A stretch of DNA of 64,000 nt from Cohnella nanjingensis (GTDB lineage Bacteria; Bacillota; Bacilli; Paenibacillales; Paenibacillaceae): positions 356,548 through 420,547 of the forward strand of contig NZ_JACJVP010000001.1 in NCBI RefSeq assembly GCF_014212125.1, written 5' to 3'. The notes under the pieces are model-generated. The model made no database searches. It had not been told where the DNA came from and saw only the letters and a list, made by a program, of their open reading frames with translations. The stretch's first letter is position 1. The number at the start of each line of letters is the position of its first letter. This document shows positions 17,808 through 26,998 of this stretch, piece after piece. Made by a program: the position numbers and the translations under genes.

Positions 17808-19826
17808 TTACTTGTTATTCAAATGCTCACGGAACCAGTGCAAAATATGGTCGTACCGGATCACCCGATGCCAAGGTTTCCCTTCGCGCGATAGTTCGTG
17901 TGTTTCCGTAAGAAATCGAACCATGCGCACCGTGCGCCGTAGAAACTTTAAAGCCGTGTAGAATTGTTCCCCTTGCTCGATGGGAACCCGGAAGTCACGG
18001 TCGCTATGAATGAGTAGTAACGGAGCTTTAACCTTGTCAACGAAGCTGATCGGAGATCGCTTCAGATAGTTCTTCGGGAGTTCCCAAGGCGGACCTCCGT
18101 ATTCTTCCGCATGTAAAAATCCTCCATCAGAGGTACCGAAGAAGCTGTATAGATTACTGATGCCCCGCATAGAAACCGCTGCCTTGAACCTGTTGGTCTG
18201 GGTTACGATCCAATTGGTCATGTACCCGCCATAACTTCCGCCTGCCACGCCTAAACGTTCCGGATCCAGAGTTCCCTGTGACAAAGCGGCGTCTACGGCC
18301 GCCATAAGATCGGAGTAGTCATGATTCCCCCAATCCCCGCGAATCGCTTCGGCAAATTCCTGGCCATAACCCATGCTCCCGCGAGGATTCGCAAAAATGA
18401 CGGCGAAACCGTTTGCCGCGAGCAATTGAAATTCATAGAAAAATACGTAACCATACATAACGGTCGGACCCCCATGAATTTGCAAGACGGCTGGAGGTTT
18501 CTCTGCCGGTGAATAAGTTGGATAGAGAACCCAACCTTCCTCTTCCGGGCCGCCGGAAGATCGAAAGGTAAATCGAGTAGGCCGTGCGAGCGCGATTTGA
18601 CCCAGCCAATCGCGATTCACGTTCGTTAGACGTCGCTCGCGAACAGTCTCGCCGTTGATCTCGCCCACCCAAATATCATTAGGCAGCGTTGGGCTGGTCA
18701 CGGCCATAGCTATCAAACGGGACTCGGGGTGGAAGCTCAAGTTGTAGATGACCATTGTACCGTATGTTAATTGGATCGCACGCCCGTCCGGGACCGAAAA
18801 ACGCCAGAGATGAACCGCCCCCATTGCGCTGACATGCATATAGAGCGATCTCCCGTCTAGGGACCAGTATGGCGTTACGTCCGGCTGCTCGATCCCGAGG
18901 AAATCTTTGATCGCACAATCGCCCACTGGATACTTGAACCCGGCCGTCAGTTCCCGTGGCTCCCCCCCTTCCGACGGAACGATCCATATCCCCTGATTGG
19001 TATAATAGCCCGACCGTCGATCGTGACCCGTATACGCAATGAAGCGCCCATCCGGCGACCAGGACGGATTGTCGGCAGGCCCGGTACTTCGGGTCAATGG
19101 ACGTGGTGCCCCTCCGACGGAAGGAACGACCCAAATATCGTTAACCCATTCCAAGTCCGGCCTCTCCGCGACCCGGTTTCCGGCAACCGCGATAAACTGA
19201 CCGGTTGGCGACCATGCGGGGGAAGAGAAATTGTAGTTACCGAAAGTCAATTGGCGAACCGCGCCTCTCTCCGGACCAATGACCTGAACGGTGAACAAAT
19301 GCCAATTTTTATTCACGAGAAATCCTACACTATCCAACTTGTACCGGAGTTGGTCGATAACCAGCACATCTCCGGAGAATCGTTCCCGGGGACTTAGCTC
19401 TTGTTCCGAATCCCATTCGTTGTTGTCCGCACTTAGTCGAACGATACATGCGAGTGTCCGGCCGTCAGGACTCCATACCGGAGCGCCGGTTATGTTTCGG
19501 ATACGAGACAGCAGCTGCGGCTCCCCTCCGGTGCCCGGCATGATCCACAGCTGGCGCGATCCCGACCGGGTGGAAATGAACGCAATCCATCGTCCATCGG
19601 GCGACCAGCGCGGCGCAAAGTTTAACTCCGAACCGGAAGTTAGGGGCCGTGGTCCATCTTGTCCGGAGACGGTTGCGAGCTTAATTCGACTTTGATATTG
19701 GTTCGTGTTCCGATCCATGATCGTTTCTACATAGGCAATGCATGAGCCATCAGGTGAAATTTGCGGATCGCTCACGGCCTTCAGGTTGAAGAGATCTTCC
19801 GATTCCAATGGTCTTCCATTTCTCAT
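17808..19826 (-). CDS. S9 family peptidase (acylaminoacyl-peptidase-like)
   Basis: A 672-aa prolyl-oligopeptidase-family enzyme. The first 400 residues form a WD40/TolB-like beta-propeller with repeated SPDG motifs (WSPDGRWIAF, WSPDGRTLAC, WSPDGRFIAY). The C-terminal alpha/beta-hydrolase domain has the nucleophile Ser in GGSYGG (about 531), Asp in HSDRDFRVP (about 611) and His in THELSREGKP (about 643). It is cytoplasmic (no signal peptide) and removes acyl-amino acids or short peptides. An upstream-extended frame overlaps the divergent gene; the ATG at 19826 starts where the family starts, though its ribosome site is weak. Confidence 0.88.
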   Translation of the reverse strand: MRNGRPLESEDLFNLKAVSDPQISPDGSCIAYVETIMDRNTNQYQSRIKLATVSGQDGPRPLTSGSELNFAPRWSPDGRWIAFISTRSGSRQLWIMPGTGGEPQLLSRIRNITGAPVWSPDGRTLACIVRLSADNNEWDSEQELSPRERFSGDVLVIDQLRYKLDSVGFLVNKNWHLFTVQVIGPERGAVRQLTFGNYNFSSPAWSPTGQFIAVAGNRVAERPDLEWVNDIWVVPSVGGAPRPLTRSTGPADNPSWSPDGRFIAYTGHDRRSGYYTNQGIWIVPSEGGEPRELTAGFKYPVGDCAIKDFLGIEQPDVTPYWSLDGRSLYMHVSAMGAVHLWRFSVPDGRAIQLTYGTMVIYNLSFHPESRLIAMAVTSPTLPNDIWVGEINGETVRERRLTNVNRDWLGQIALARPTRFTFRSSGGPEEEGWVLYPTYSPAEKPPAVLQIHGGPTVMYGYVFFYEFQLLAANGFAVIFANPRGSMGYGQEFAEAIRGDWGNHDYSDLMAAVDAALSQGTLDPERLGVAGGSYGGYMTNWIVTQTNRFKAAVSMRGISNLYSFFGTSDGGFLHAEEYGGPPWELPKNYLKRSPISFVDKVKAPLLLIHSDRDFRVPIEQGEQFYTALKFLRRTVRMVRFLTETHELSREGKPWHRVIRYDHILHWFREHLNNK

Positions 19827-19975
19827 AGGAGGAATGCCTGCCTTCCGCGTTATATTGAACGCTATTATTGAATAATACTTACAAATATTGTGCAGCAAGC
19901 AGGAGGAAAGACGGATCTCGTTATTTCGTTGATCGGGATGACCGTAAAGGAACCAGGAAAGAGGAGGCAGTGGGT

Positions 19976-21724
19976 ATGAAGGATTATATTCCGAACGGAA
20001 TGGTTCAAAAACAATATCGTTGGGAGTGGGCAAATCATTTCCTCTATCAGTACCTTCAGCGGAACAATCCATTTCCAAAATTACGAGATGCGATTGCCGG
20101 TCTGCTGAATGAGCAAGAGAAGCAATTGTCATCTTTGCAGAAACTTGCCGCGTCTCAAGGGATCCGTATTCCACCGACAACCATTAAATTGGAAATCAAG
20201 AACATTCTTGGCTGCATCAAGGATCTGTATGACCGGGAATATCAATTGCTTCAGGAGTATAGGAGCTACGCGGAATATTTTTTGGCTGCCTCTTCTCGGC
20301 AGCTGGGGATCAAAAACCTTGTGGACAGTCAAATCGATCAGGTGAATATGCTTGCGGAGTTCAAACAAGCCTTCTCCGAATTGTCTCCGGAAGAGGACCG
20401 GAAGGAAAGATCTAATTACGTATTGGAAAAAGGTTATCGTTTAGAGCGCGTTGCAACGGGGTTAACTTTTCCCACCGTTATGACATTCGATTCGAACGGA
20501 ATGATCTATATCGCGGAGGCAGGCTTCGCTTACGGAACCGAACCGGGAAAAGGCCGCATACTGCGGCTGGAGAAGGATGGTTCGTTAACCGAATTTGCCG
20601 GTGGCTTCGGCGGACCCGTAACGGGCATTGCTTGGCATGAGGGGCATCTATATGTCGCGGCAGGAGCCATTGGCGAAGAGCACGGATCCGGATGCGGACA
20701 AATCATACGAATATCGGAAGACGGAAAAAGAGAAACGATTGTAACCGGACTTCGAACATGTGGAGATCACTATACCGGCGATATCTTATTCGGGTCGGAC
20801 GGCAAACTGTATTTCTCAGTTGGAACGGCGACCAATTCGGCTGTCGTAGGTCTTGATAATAAGCTAATTTTGAAATACCATCCGAAATTCCACGAAACCC
20901 CAGCTCGTGATTTGGTACTGGCAGGTACGAACTTTATCACACGGAATCCTTCGGCCGAACCATCGGATGTGGCGGTTACCGGCGCTTACAAACCGTATGG
21001 AACGGCAAGTCATGACGGCGAGATCGTTCGCGGTCGACTGTCGGCCAACGGTGTCGTTTATTGTTGCGATCCAGACGGATCTCATCTGCAAATCGTCGCC
21101 GACGGATTCCGGAATACGTTCGGCTTAAGATTCTCGCCGTTCAACGGGAAGTTGGTCGTGATCGATCATGGAGCAGACCCGCGAGGAAGCCGACAAATCC
21201 GGCTGGATTGGGATAAAATGTGGGAAGTGACACCAGGCGGTTGGTATGGTTTTCCGGAAATTTTCAGCGGCTTGCCCGTTACCCTTCCCCATTTTCATGC
21301 GTCAGAACAAGCGAAGCCAACCTTTATTTTGAAGGAGCATCCCCCTCTCGCCTGTCAGCCGATTGTTCGCTTTCAACCGCACAGCGCTTCGATGAAGTTC
21401 GATTTCTGTACGAATACCGATTTCGGTCATGCCGGAGAAATATTCGTCGCTCAATTCGGAGAATCCGGATTCGAGAAAACGGAAGAACTGCCTGGATACA
21501 AAGTCGTCAGGGTGAAGCCGGATACAGGTCAAATCGCAAACTTTCTTGTGAATCCACAGGGAGAGTCTGCTGCTGAAGGTCCGATTCGCCCCATTGACGT
21601 CAAATTCAGCCCCGACGGAAATGTGCTCTATGTGGTCGATCTGGGAATCTTAGGTAGCACGCATACGGGAAAGAAGCCTCAGCCTAATACGGGCGGCCTG
21701 TGGAAAATCGTTAAAGTGAAGTGA
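19976..21724 (+). CDS. Ferritin-like helical domain fused to a glucose/sorbosone-dehydrogenase-type beta-propeller
   Basis: A 582-aa protein with two parts. Residues about 1-140 form a helical bundle of the ferritin-like/spore-coat type (HFLYQYLQRNNPFPKLRDAI, then LYDREYQLLQEYRSYAEYFL). Residues about 150-580 form a six-bladed propeller related to PQQ-dependent sugar dehydrogenases (TGLTFPTVMTFDSNGMIYIA; FADGFRNTFGLRFSPFNGKL-like segment; IDVKFSPDGNVLYVVDLGIL). There is no signal peptide, unusual for a PQQ enzyme, so a spore or cytoplasmic location is possible. The ATG at 19976 follows GGAGGCAGTGGG. It is divergent from the S9 peptidase and followed closely by a YmaF-like gene, suggesting a joint spore-related function. 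Confidence 0.75.
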   Translation: MKDYIPNGMVQKQYRWEWANHFLYQYLQRNNPFPKLRDAIAGLLNEQEKQLSSLQKLAASQGIRIPPTTIKLEIKNILGCIKDLYDREYQLLQEYRSYAEYFLAASSRQLGIKNLVDSQIDQVNMLAEFKQAFSELSPEEDRKERSNYVLEKGYRLERVATGLTFPTVMTFDSNGMIYIAEAGFAYGTEPGKGRILRLEKDGSLTEFAGGFGGPVTGIAWHEGHLYVAAGAIGEEHGSGCGQIIRISEDGKRETIVTGLRTCGDHYTGDILFGSDGKLYFSVGTATNSAVVGLDNKLILKYHPKFHETPARDLVLAGTNFITRNPSAEPSDVAVTGAYKPYGTASHDGEIVRGRLSANGVVYCCDPDGSHLQIVADGFRNTFGLRFSPFNGKLVVIDHGADPRGSRQIRLDWDKMWEVTPGGWYGFPEIFSGLPVTLPHFHASEQAKPTFILKEHPPLACQPIVRFQPHSASMKFDFCTNTDFGHAGEIFVAQFGESGFEKTEELPGYKVVRVKPDTGQIANFLVNPQGESAAEGPIRPIDVKFSPDGNVLYVVDLGILGSTHTGKKPQPNTGGLWKIVKVK

Positions 21725-21825
21725 CCAAGCACACAAATATCACCTTGACCATACACTATAAATTAAAGCGCGAAGGTGGCAGCAGTTCACCTCTGCCTTT
21801 CACACATTCGTTGAGGGAGATGCTT

Positions 21826-22206
21826 ATGGATATACCAATCAAAGGTCTTCTCTATGAATCTGACGATCAAGACGGCCGTCACTCTCATATGTTGTACATT
21901 ACATCATGGGATGGCAGAGCTGTTCACGAGCACTCATTCTCAGGAATCACTTCTTTTGATGTTGGTCATTCCCATGAATATGCCGGGGTTACCGCGCCAG
22001 CACCTTCAGGCGTTCCGCATGTACATGAATATCGGGCCGAAACCACTTTTAATGACGGACATACGCATTTCATCCATGGTACCACCAGTGGATGCGTCGA
22101 CCTTCCGGGCGGTGGTCATTTTCACTATTTTGAAGGTTACACAACGGTTAATGGAAGACACCCGCACGCTCATGCCTATCAAGGAAGGACAGGAAATGAG
22201 CTTTAG
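21826..22206 (+). CDS. YmaF family His-rich protein
   Basis: A 126-aa YmaF-family protein with repeated His motifs spaced regularly: GRHSHML, VHEHSF, GHSHEY, PHVHEY, GHTHF, GHFHYF, HPHAHAY. The repeats suggest a metal-binding beta structure. YmaF is known from Bacillus but its function is not established. The ATG at 21826 follows GAGGGAG at 8 nt; a GTG overlapping the upstream stop codon would add 35 unconserved residues. Downstream of and likely co-transcribed with the propeller gene. Confidence 0.82.
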   Translation: MDIPIKGLLYESDDQDGRHSHMLYITSWDGRAVHEHSFSGITSFDVGHSHEYAGVTAPAPSGVPHVHEYRAETTFNDGHTHFIHGTTSGCVDLPGGGHFHYFEGYTTVNGRHPHAHAYQGRTGNEL

Positions 22207-22305
22207 AAAAAGTTGGCGCTCCGAATCAAAATAGGATATTTGATGATGTTCATTAAAAGACCTTTCGCTCGAATGAAGGGCTGACCGTTAAAGGGGCAAT
22301 GAAGA

Positions 22306-22348
22306 ACTTTAGGCAAGCCGGTTAAGACCGGCTTGCCTAAAGTTTTTT
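22306..22348 (+). terminator. Strong intrinsic terminator after the YmaF gene
   Basis: Perfect 16-bp arms ACTTTAGGCAAGCCGG / CCGGCTTGCCTAAAGT with a 6-nt loop followed by TTTTTTT. Confidence 0.9.
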
Positions 22349-22393
22349 TGTAAGCGTCAAACCTTGCACACCTTCAATGCCTCAATGATACTT

Positions 22394-23263
22394 TCATGAA
22401 GCGGAAAGGAACAGCTTCACGAGAACCGCCGTGTCGTTAGGATTCTCTTCCGGGAAGAAGTGGCCACCCTTTATCGCCTGCCCTTGCACCTTCGGAGCCC
22501 ATTGCCGCCATATGCCGAGCGGACCGCCGTCTTTTGCATAGTAAGTGTCAAGCCAACCGCCCTCCGCCCACAGGTGCAGCATCGGACATTCGATTTTTTT
22601 CGACGCTTCTTTGTCCGCGCGGTCGTGTTCGACATCGATCGTCGCTGCAGCTCGATATTCCTCGCAAATACCATGCACGCGGGCCGGATTGTAATAGGTC
22701 GAAACGTACTCTTGCAAGACTTCGCGGCCGAAGGAACCTTCACCGAAGGGGTTATGGAAGACGGCCTCGGGAGCACCGAGCAGATAACTCTCCGGCAGCG
22801 GTTGTTTCTGCGACAGTAAACTCCAAGGCCAGTAGGTTTGAGCGAAGCGCGCATCTGCCCGTTTCCACGCTTCCAAAATCGGAATGACGTCAAACACGGC
22901 CAGACGCTCCACATTCTTCGGATGATCCAAGGCCATACGGTAGCTGACGCGTCCTCCGCGGTCGTGACCGATCACGATGAAGGTCGGAAAGCCAAGTTTG
23001 CTCATCACCTCAACCAATTCCTTCGCCATCGCGCGCTTTGAATAAGGAAAGTGATCGTGGCTGGAGGCGGGTATCCCGCTGCGGCCGTAGGCGCGCAAGT
23101 CTACGCAAATCACTGTATGATTTTCCGCAAGCTTCGGCGCGAGGAGTCGCCACATCAGGCTTGTGCGCGGGAAGCCGTGCACCAATAGAATTGCCGGTCC
23201 TTGTCCATAACGGCGCACGAAAATGGTGTTTCCCGAGACCTCGACAAGAAAACAGTTAAACAT
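22394..23263 (-). CDS. Alpha/beta hydrolase, haloacetate-dehalogenase-like
   Basis: A 289-aa alpha/beta hydrolase resembling fluoroacetate/haloacetate dehalogenases. The nucleophile is Asp in the elbow GHDRGGRVSYRMALDHP (about residue 100), matching the HDRGxR pattern of that group. The oxyanion region is LLVHGFPRTSLMWR, and the catalytic His is in IKGGHFFPEENP near the C-terminus. It probably hydrolyses a halogenated or epoxide substrate; the physiological substrate is unknown. The start follows CGGAGGG. Monocistronic. Confidence 0.85.
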   Translation of the reverse strand: MFNCFLVEVSGNTIFVRRYGQGPAILLVHGFPRTSLMWRLLAPKLAENHTVICVDLRAYGRSGIPASSHDHFPYSKRAMAKELVEVMSKLGFPTFIVIGHDRGGRVSYRMALDHPKNVERLAVFDVIPILEAWKRADARFAQTYWPWSLLSQKQPLPESYLLGAPEAVFHNPFGEGSFGREVLQEYVSTYYNPARVHGICEEYRAAATIDVEHDRADKEASKKIECPMLHLWAEGGWLDTYYAKDGGPLGIWRQWAPKVQGQAIKGGHFFPEENPNDTAVLVKLFLSAS

Positions 23264-23415
23264 CCTTTTACCCTCCGCTTCACTTTGTTATACCATTGAA
23301 TATATTTGGTTAACTTCGCCAATTTGCATGTCCCAACAGCGATAATTTGATTTTGGAGGCTAAAAGGATCGAGACACAACTGTATTCTACGGATCCTCCG
23401 ATCAGCAGTATTAGC

Positions 23416-23872
23416 TTAACGTTCCTTGACCATTTTGTACCATTGCAGCGCTTTTCTTTCTAGCTCTATAACAAACGCATCTTTACCGTCCATATAAGCT
23501 TCAATGTCCTTCGGGAATTGTTTTGCAAGGTTTTCTTTTCATATCTTCCTTGTTATCTACCTGGAATACATGTACCTGATGCGTTCTATTATCTCCGCCT
23601 TTTCTGAAATACCTTCTTCCTTTCATACCGAGCTCACCCATACATTCGTAACCAAGACCTGTCATTTGTTCATTAAACGAATCGATTTTTTTGATATCTT
23701 TTACGATTGGCATGATATCAATGATTGATTTGGCTTTTAACCCTGGAACAGAAGTGCTGCCTATATGATGAATGTCGATTAACTCATTCCCAAAAATGTC
23801 TTTTATTTTTTGAGATTCCTCGCTGAACTTTTGTTTCCAATTATCGTTGTATTCCGTAACCACAACATTCAT
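23416..23872 (-). pseudogene. GrpB/UPF0157 family gene with internal deletion and frame change
   Basis: The 5' part encodes an intact GrpB-type N-terminal region (NVVVTEYNDNWKQKFSEESQ; HHIGSTSVPGLKAKSIIDIM; THQVHVFQV). After VFQVDN the frame is lost, and the family's C-terminal segment (LAKQFPKDIEAYMDGKDAFV...) continues in another frame to a TAA at 23416. The residues that normally link these two parts (about 25, the RDYLR region) are missing. This looks like a short deletion near 23510-23560. GrpB proteins belong to the nucleotidyltransferase fold; this copy is probably inactive. Confidence 0.75.
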
Positions 23873-23885
23873 TTAACTAACCTCC

Positions 23886-24509
23886 TCATTTCGATCGGTT
23901 TAGGGCTTTGTTTGGCGACGCCCACACCAAATGAACGGTATTAAACTTGTAGCGTTCCATATGGTGTACATGAATCGGGGACTGCTGAAAAATTTTGATC
24001 ATATTACGATCCAGATGGCAGCCGACAACGCGTAGGAAAACCGGCTCGATGATCTTTTGGGTGCTGCCAATCAATCGGTTTGAACTGAGACCATGCTCCA
24101 TTAACAAAATTTGACCGCCCGGCTTACACCACCTGCTAAAAGATTCCAACACGCTAACAGGATATTCGTAACCGCAAAAGGATAATGTCGAGACGATGGT
24201 ATCAAATGCGTTTTCAGGAAACGAAATAGATTCAATATCGGATTGAATGAATGTGGCCCGAACATTGCTAGCCGTGGCGGACTCTTTTGCCTTGCATAAC
24301 ATAGCACCGCTGAAATCGACAGCAGTCACATCCACATCTTTGGGATAATAGTAAAAATTCGCTCCGGCACCAACAGCTACCTCAAGAACCTTCCCCTGTG
24401 CACTCCCTATCAATTTTTCCCGCCATTTCCGTTCCGATTGCTTCTTCCTTCTCATTTCGTAAATTTTGGATTGATTATCGAACTTGCGGATGAGTTTCTC
24501 TTTGTCCAT
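23886..24509 (-). CDS. Class I SAM-dependent methyltransferase
   Basis: A 207-aa Rossmann-fold methyltransferase of the UbiE/METTL7-like type. Motif I is VLEVAVGAGANFYYYPKD, motif II VDFSGAMLCKAKES, motif III region FPENAFDTIVSTLSFCGYE and motif IV GGQILLMEHG. Substrate unknown. ATG 24509 (second of two adjacent ATGs) is best placed after GAGGAGGGT. It is followed 14 bp later by the broken GrpB gene and is divergent from an AraC regulator. Confidence 0.85.
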   Translation of the reverse strand: MDKEKLIRKFDNQSKIYEMRRKKQSERKWREKLIGSAQGKVLEVAVGAGANFYYYPKDVDVTAVDFSGAMLCKAKESATASNVRATFIQSDIESISFPENAFDTIVSTLSFCGYEYPVSVLESFSRWCKPGGQILLMEHGLSSNRLIGSTQKIIEPVFLRVVGCHLDRNMIKIFQQSPIHVHHMERYKFNTVHLVWASPNKALNRSK

Positions 24510-24720
24510 CATACCCTCCTCATGAGCTATTCTATCTTCCTAAATCGATCCAATCATCCAATCGCTGAGGTTCGAACGATAACACTTCCGTCCCTAGTCT
24601 TTTTTTGCTTGGACAACTTCGTTGTCGGCGTGGATATTGCCCAGGAGAGCATCTTACTGTAGCTATGTTATTATATTCGTAATAATACTCCTAAACTGTT
24701 CTATACTGGAGAGAACTCTG

Positions 24721-25545
24721 ATGCAATTGAAACTCGGCAAGCCCATTGGATTGTTAAATGTAAATAAGGAAAATTCCAAATTTTCAGTTTCCCGTTACTC
24801 ACCTTCCGCCGATCTCATCCATTTCATTGAGCATTACTGGGTTGTCCGCTGGGATCTTCGGGGGCAGGAACCGCACCTTCAAGAAACCTTGCCTCATCCT
24901 TCTGTTCATCTTGTGTTTGAAAGAGACAATTCGCGAATTGTGGGCGTTTTTAAAGGGAGATTTTCTGTGCTTCTCAAGGAACAAGGAGCAGTCTTCGGCG
25001 TTAAATTCCGGCCCGGAGCTTTTTATCTCTTTCTGCATAAACCCGTTTCAACCCTAACAGACCGCATGGTGCCTTTTCAGGAAGCTTTCGGAATGAGCAG
25101 CCAAGCGTTGGAACAACGGCTTTTTGCCCAGGAAACCGCAGAACAGATGATTCCTCTTGCAGAATCTTTTATTCGGGAACGGCTCCCTGAACCAGACACC
25201 AATGTCGATTTCATTAATACCATCGTTCAAAGTATCATCTCCGATAGAAGTATCGTTAAAGTTGATGACATTTTGGCTCGCTATCAAATTCACAAAAGGC
25301 AGTTTCAAATATTATTCCGTCAGTATGTGGGGGTCAGTCCCAAATGGATCATTCAACGCTACCGACTTCACGAAGCGGTAGAAAAAATGGCCGACGGTGA
25401 TATTCTCGACTGGTCAAATCTCGCTTTGGATCTCGGCTATTACGATCAAGCTCATTTCATTAAAGATTTCAAATCAATCGTAGGAAAATCCCCAGAAATC
25501 TACTCCAAATTGTTAAGTGAACTAAAGCAGGACAAAGGCAGTTAA
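24721..25545 (+). CDS. AraC family transcriptional regulator
   Basis: A 274-aa regulator: an N-terminal sensory domain of the DUF6597 type (SPSADLIHFIEHYWVVRWDL; GVKFRPGAFYLFL) and a C-terminal AraC double HTH (VKVDDILARYQIHKRQFQIL; LALDLGYYDQAHFIKDFKSI). The ATG at 24721 follows TGGAGAGAA; an upstream in-frame ATG lacks a site. It is convergent with the VOC gene at 25542-25931, overlapping by 4 bp, and divergent from the methyltransferase. The target is likely a neighbour, but no operator was identified. Confidence 0.88.
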   Translation: MQLKLGKPIGLLNVNKENSKFSVSRYSPSADLIHFIEHYWVVRWDLRGQEPHLQETLPHPSVHLVFERDNSRIVGVFKGRFSVLLKEQGAVFGVKFRPGAFYLFLHKPVSTLTDRMVPFQEAFGMSSQALEQRLFAQETAEQMIPLAESFIRERLPEPDTNVDFINTIVQSIISDRSIVKVDDILARYQIHKRQFQILFRQYVGVSPKWIIQRYRLHEAVEKMADGDILDWSNLALDLGYYDQAHFIKDFKSIVGKSPEIYSKLLSELKQDKGS

Positions 25546-25931
25546 AGCGGGTGTTTATATAGTTCGATTACATTACCATCGGGATCGCGCAAATGGGCAA
25601 CCCTGGCATTCCAAGCCTGCCGATCATGAGGTTCGTTAAGGAACACCACCCCTTTATCTTTCAAACGGGCGCAAACCTCATCGACTTGATCCACTTCAAA
25701 TGTGAGTAAGAATTTCGATTGTAGTTCTGTGCTGGGTGAAAGATTGTTTTCATCGATCACTTCAGCCATATTTTGACGGGAAAAAATTTCGATTTTGGTT
25801 TCGCCTGTATTAAAGGATGCGAACTGCATCTCCTCTGCGGAAAATCCCATTGGAAGCTCCATCACGTCTCTATAGAACGCTACACTTTGATGAAAATCTT
25901 TAACCAACAGTCTGGTTTGCGACAGTTTCAT
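25542..25931 (-). CDS. VOC family protein (glyoxalase-like)
   Basis: A 129-aa VOC protein: RLLVKDFHQSVAFYRDVMEL at the start, the FASFNTGETKIEIF central strand, and a classical C-terminal ARVAHLRDPDGNVIELYKHP with the metal-ligand Glu. Probably a small-molecule resistance or lyase/dioxygenase-type enzyme. It converges with the AraC gene and overlaps its end by 4 bp. The start follows GAAGGGTAG. Confidence 0.86.
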   Translation of the reverse strand: MKLSQTRLLVKDFHQSVAFYRDVMELPMGFSAEEMQFASFNTGETKIEIFSRQNMAEVIDENNLSPSTELQSKFLLTFEVDQVDEVCARLKDKGVVFLNEPHDRQAWNARVAHLRDPDGNVIELYKHPL

Positions 25932-26065
25932 TGTTCCACTACCCTTCTCTACAAATTATGGTTAACCTGAAAGTACAAAGGTCTCCTTTGCCTAATTTAA
26001 CAGAATCATGGAAACCGGTATTGTAAAAACACGAAAACTTCATAGGTCCATTAAACCGCTCCATT

Positions 26066-26157
26066 CTATAGATGTCTTAGCTTCTCAGGATTGGCTACGG
26101 AATAAATGGTCCGGATTTGATCCTTGTTGAAATCAAACGAATAGATGTATGTTGATG
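26066..26157 (-). pseudogene. C-terminal tail of an ECF41/SigJ-like sigma factor gene
   Basis: About 30 codons in a separate frame read YSFDFNKDQIRTIYSVANPE and end KLRHL-stop. This pattern is the end of the SnoaL-like C-terminal domain of ECF41/SigJ-type sigma factors. No other part of that gene is present. It abuts the truncated FAD oxidoreductase, which suggests that one deletion removed the end of the oxidoreductase and most of the sigma gene. ECF41 sigma genes are known to sit beside oxidoreductase genes. Confidence 0.65.
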
Positions 26158-26911
26158 GGCGACGGCAGGAGGAGCGGTGAGGATGATATGTTTCGCCTCT
26201 ACCCGCGTATCATCTTCGCATCTGATATGCTGAACAGCTCCATCTTGGTGCTCGATGGCAACGACTTTGCTGCTCGTCAACATCCTTACCCCATGTTTGG
26301 CTGCAATTTCTTTAAGTTCATCAATTATGGCCCCCCATCCTCGATCCAGGTACAATACGCCTTGAAGAGAATGTTGGAGTTGCTGCAATACCGGACCCGC
26401 AGCCTGAATGTCTGGAGCTACCACATAGCTTGCCGTACGCAGCAGAGCGTAGAATAAATTCCGTAACATGGGATCATGCAAATTGCCTTCAATCCAATCG
26501 CGCAGACTGATTTGATCGTAGCGATGGGTGTCCAGTTTTCCAAGTTTCGCAAGCCAAGAGGCAAGCTCTATCTTGCCTTTCCAAGATAAGAGAGGGGTGG
26601 TGAGCAGAGATTTAACGCCCATAGGCATCGTAAGCAACTTCCCCTTCCATATCCCGTACCCGTCGATCGAAGGTTGATTGCCTTGCAGACGCAGACCCAA
26701 TTCACGGAACGTTGCAAGCGCATCTCCATAATATAAGGCATGCCCGCCTAAGTTAAAGAAAGCCCCATTTATCTTATTGGAAACGGCCCTGCACTCCCAT
26801 GCGATCCTGTTTTTCAATCACAATCGTTTGTTTTCCCGCTTTTGCTGCATAGATTGCTGCCGTTAACCCCGCTACTCCTCCACCCACAACTGCTACATCA
26901 TATTTTAGCAT
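26155..26911 (-). pseudogene. NAD(P)/FAD-dependent oxidoreductase, frameshifted and truncated
   Basis: The N-terminal FAD dinucleotide motif is intact (YDVAVVGGGVAGLTAAIYAA, then IVIEKQDRMG), after ATG 26911 with AAAGGG upstream. The frame then breaks near 26800: GGAGTGCAGG appears where GGAGGCAGG would keep the expected MGGRAV reading, so one extra base explains it. The second frame continues with FFNLGGHALYYGDALATFRE and on to ILTAPPAVAH, then stops abruptly at about 26157 where sigma-factor sequence begins. Intact homologues have about 430 residues; roughly the last 180 are missing. Non-functional. Confidence 0.8.
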
Positions 26912-26998
26912 CGGAATCATCCCTTTCCATTTTGTACCTGTATGACGGGAAAGGGCTGCGTAATGTGACACAAATAATAAAATTGTGGAGAGCTAAAA

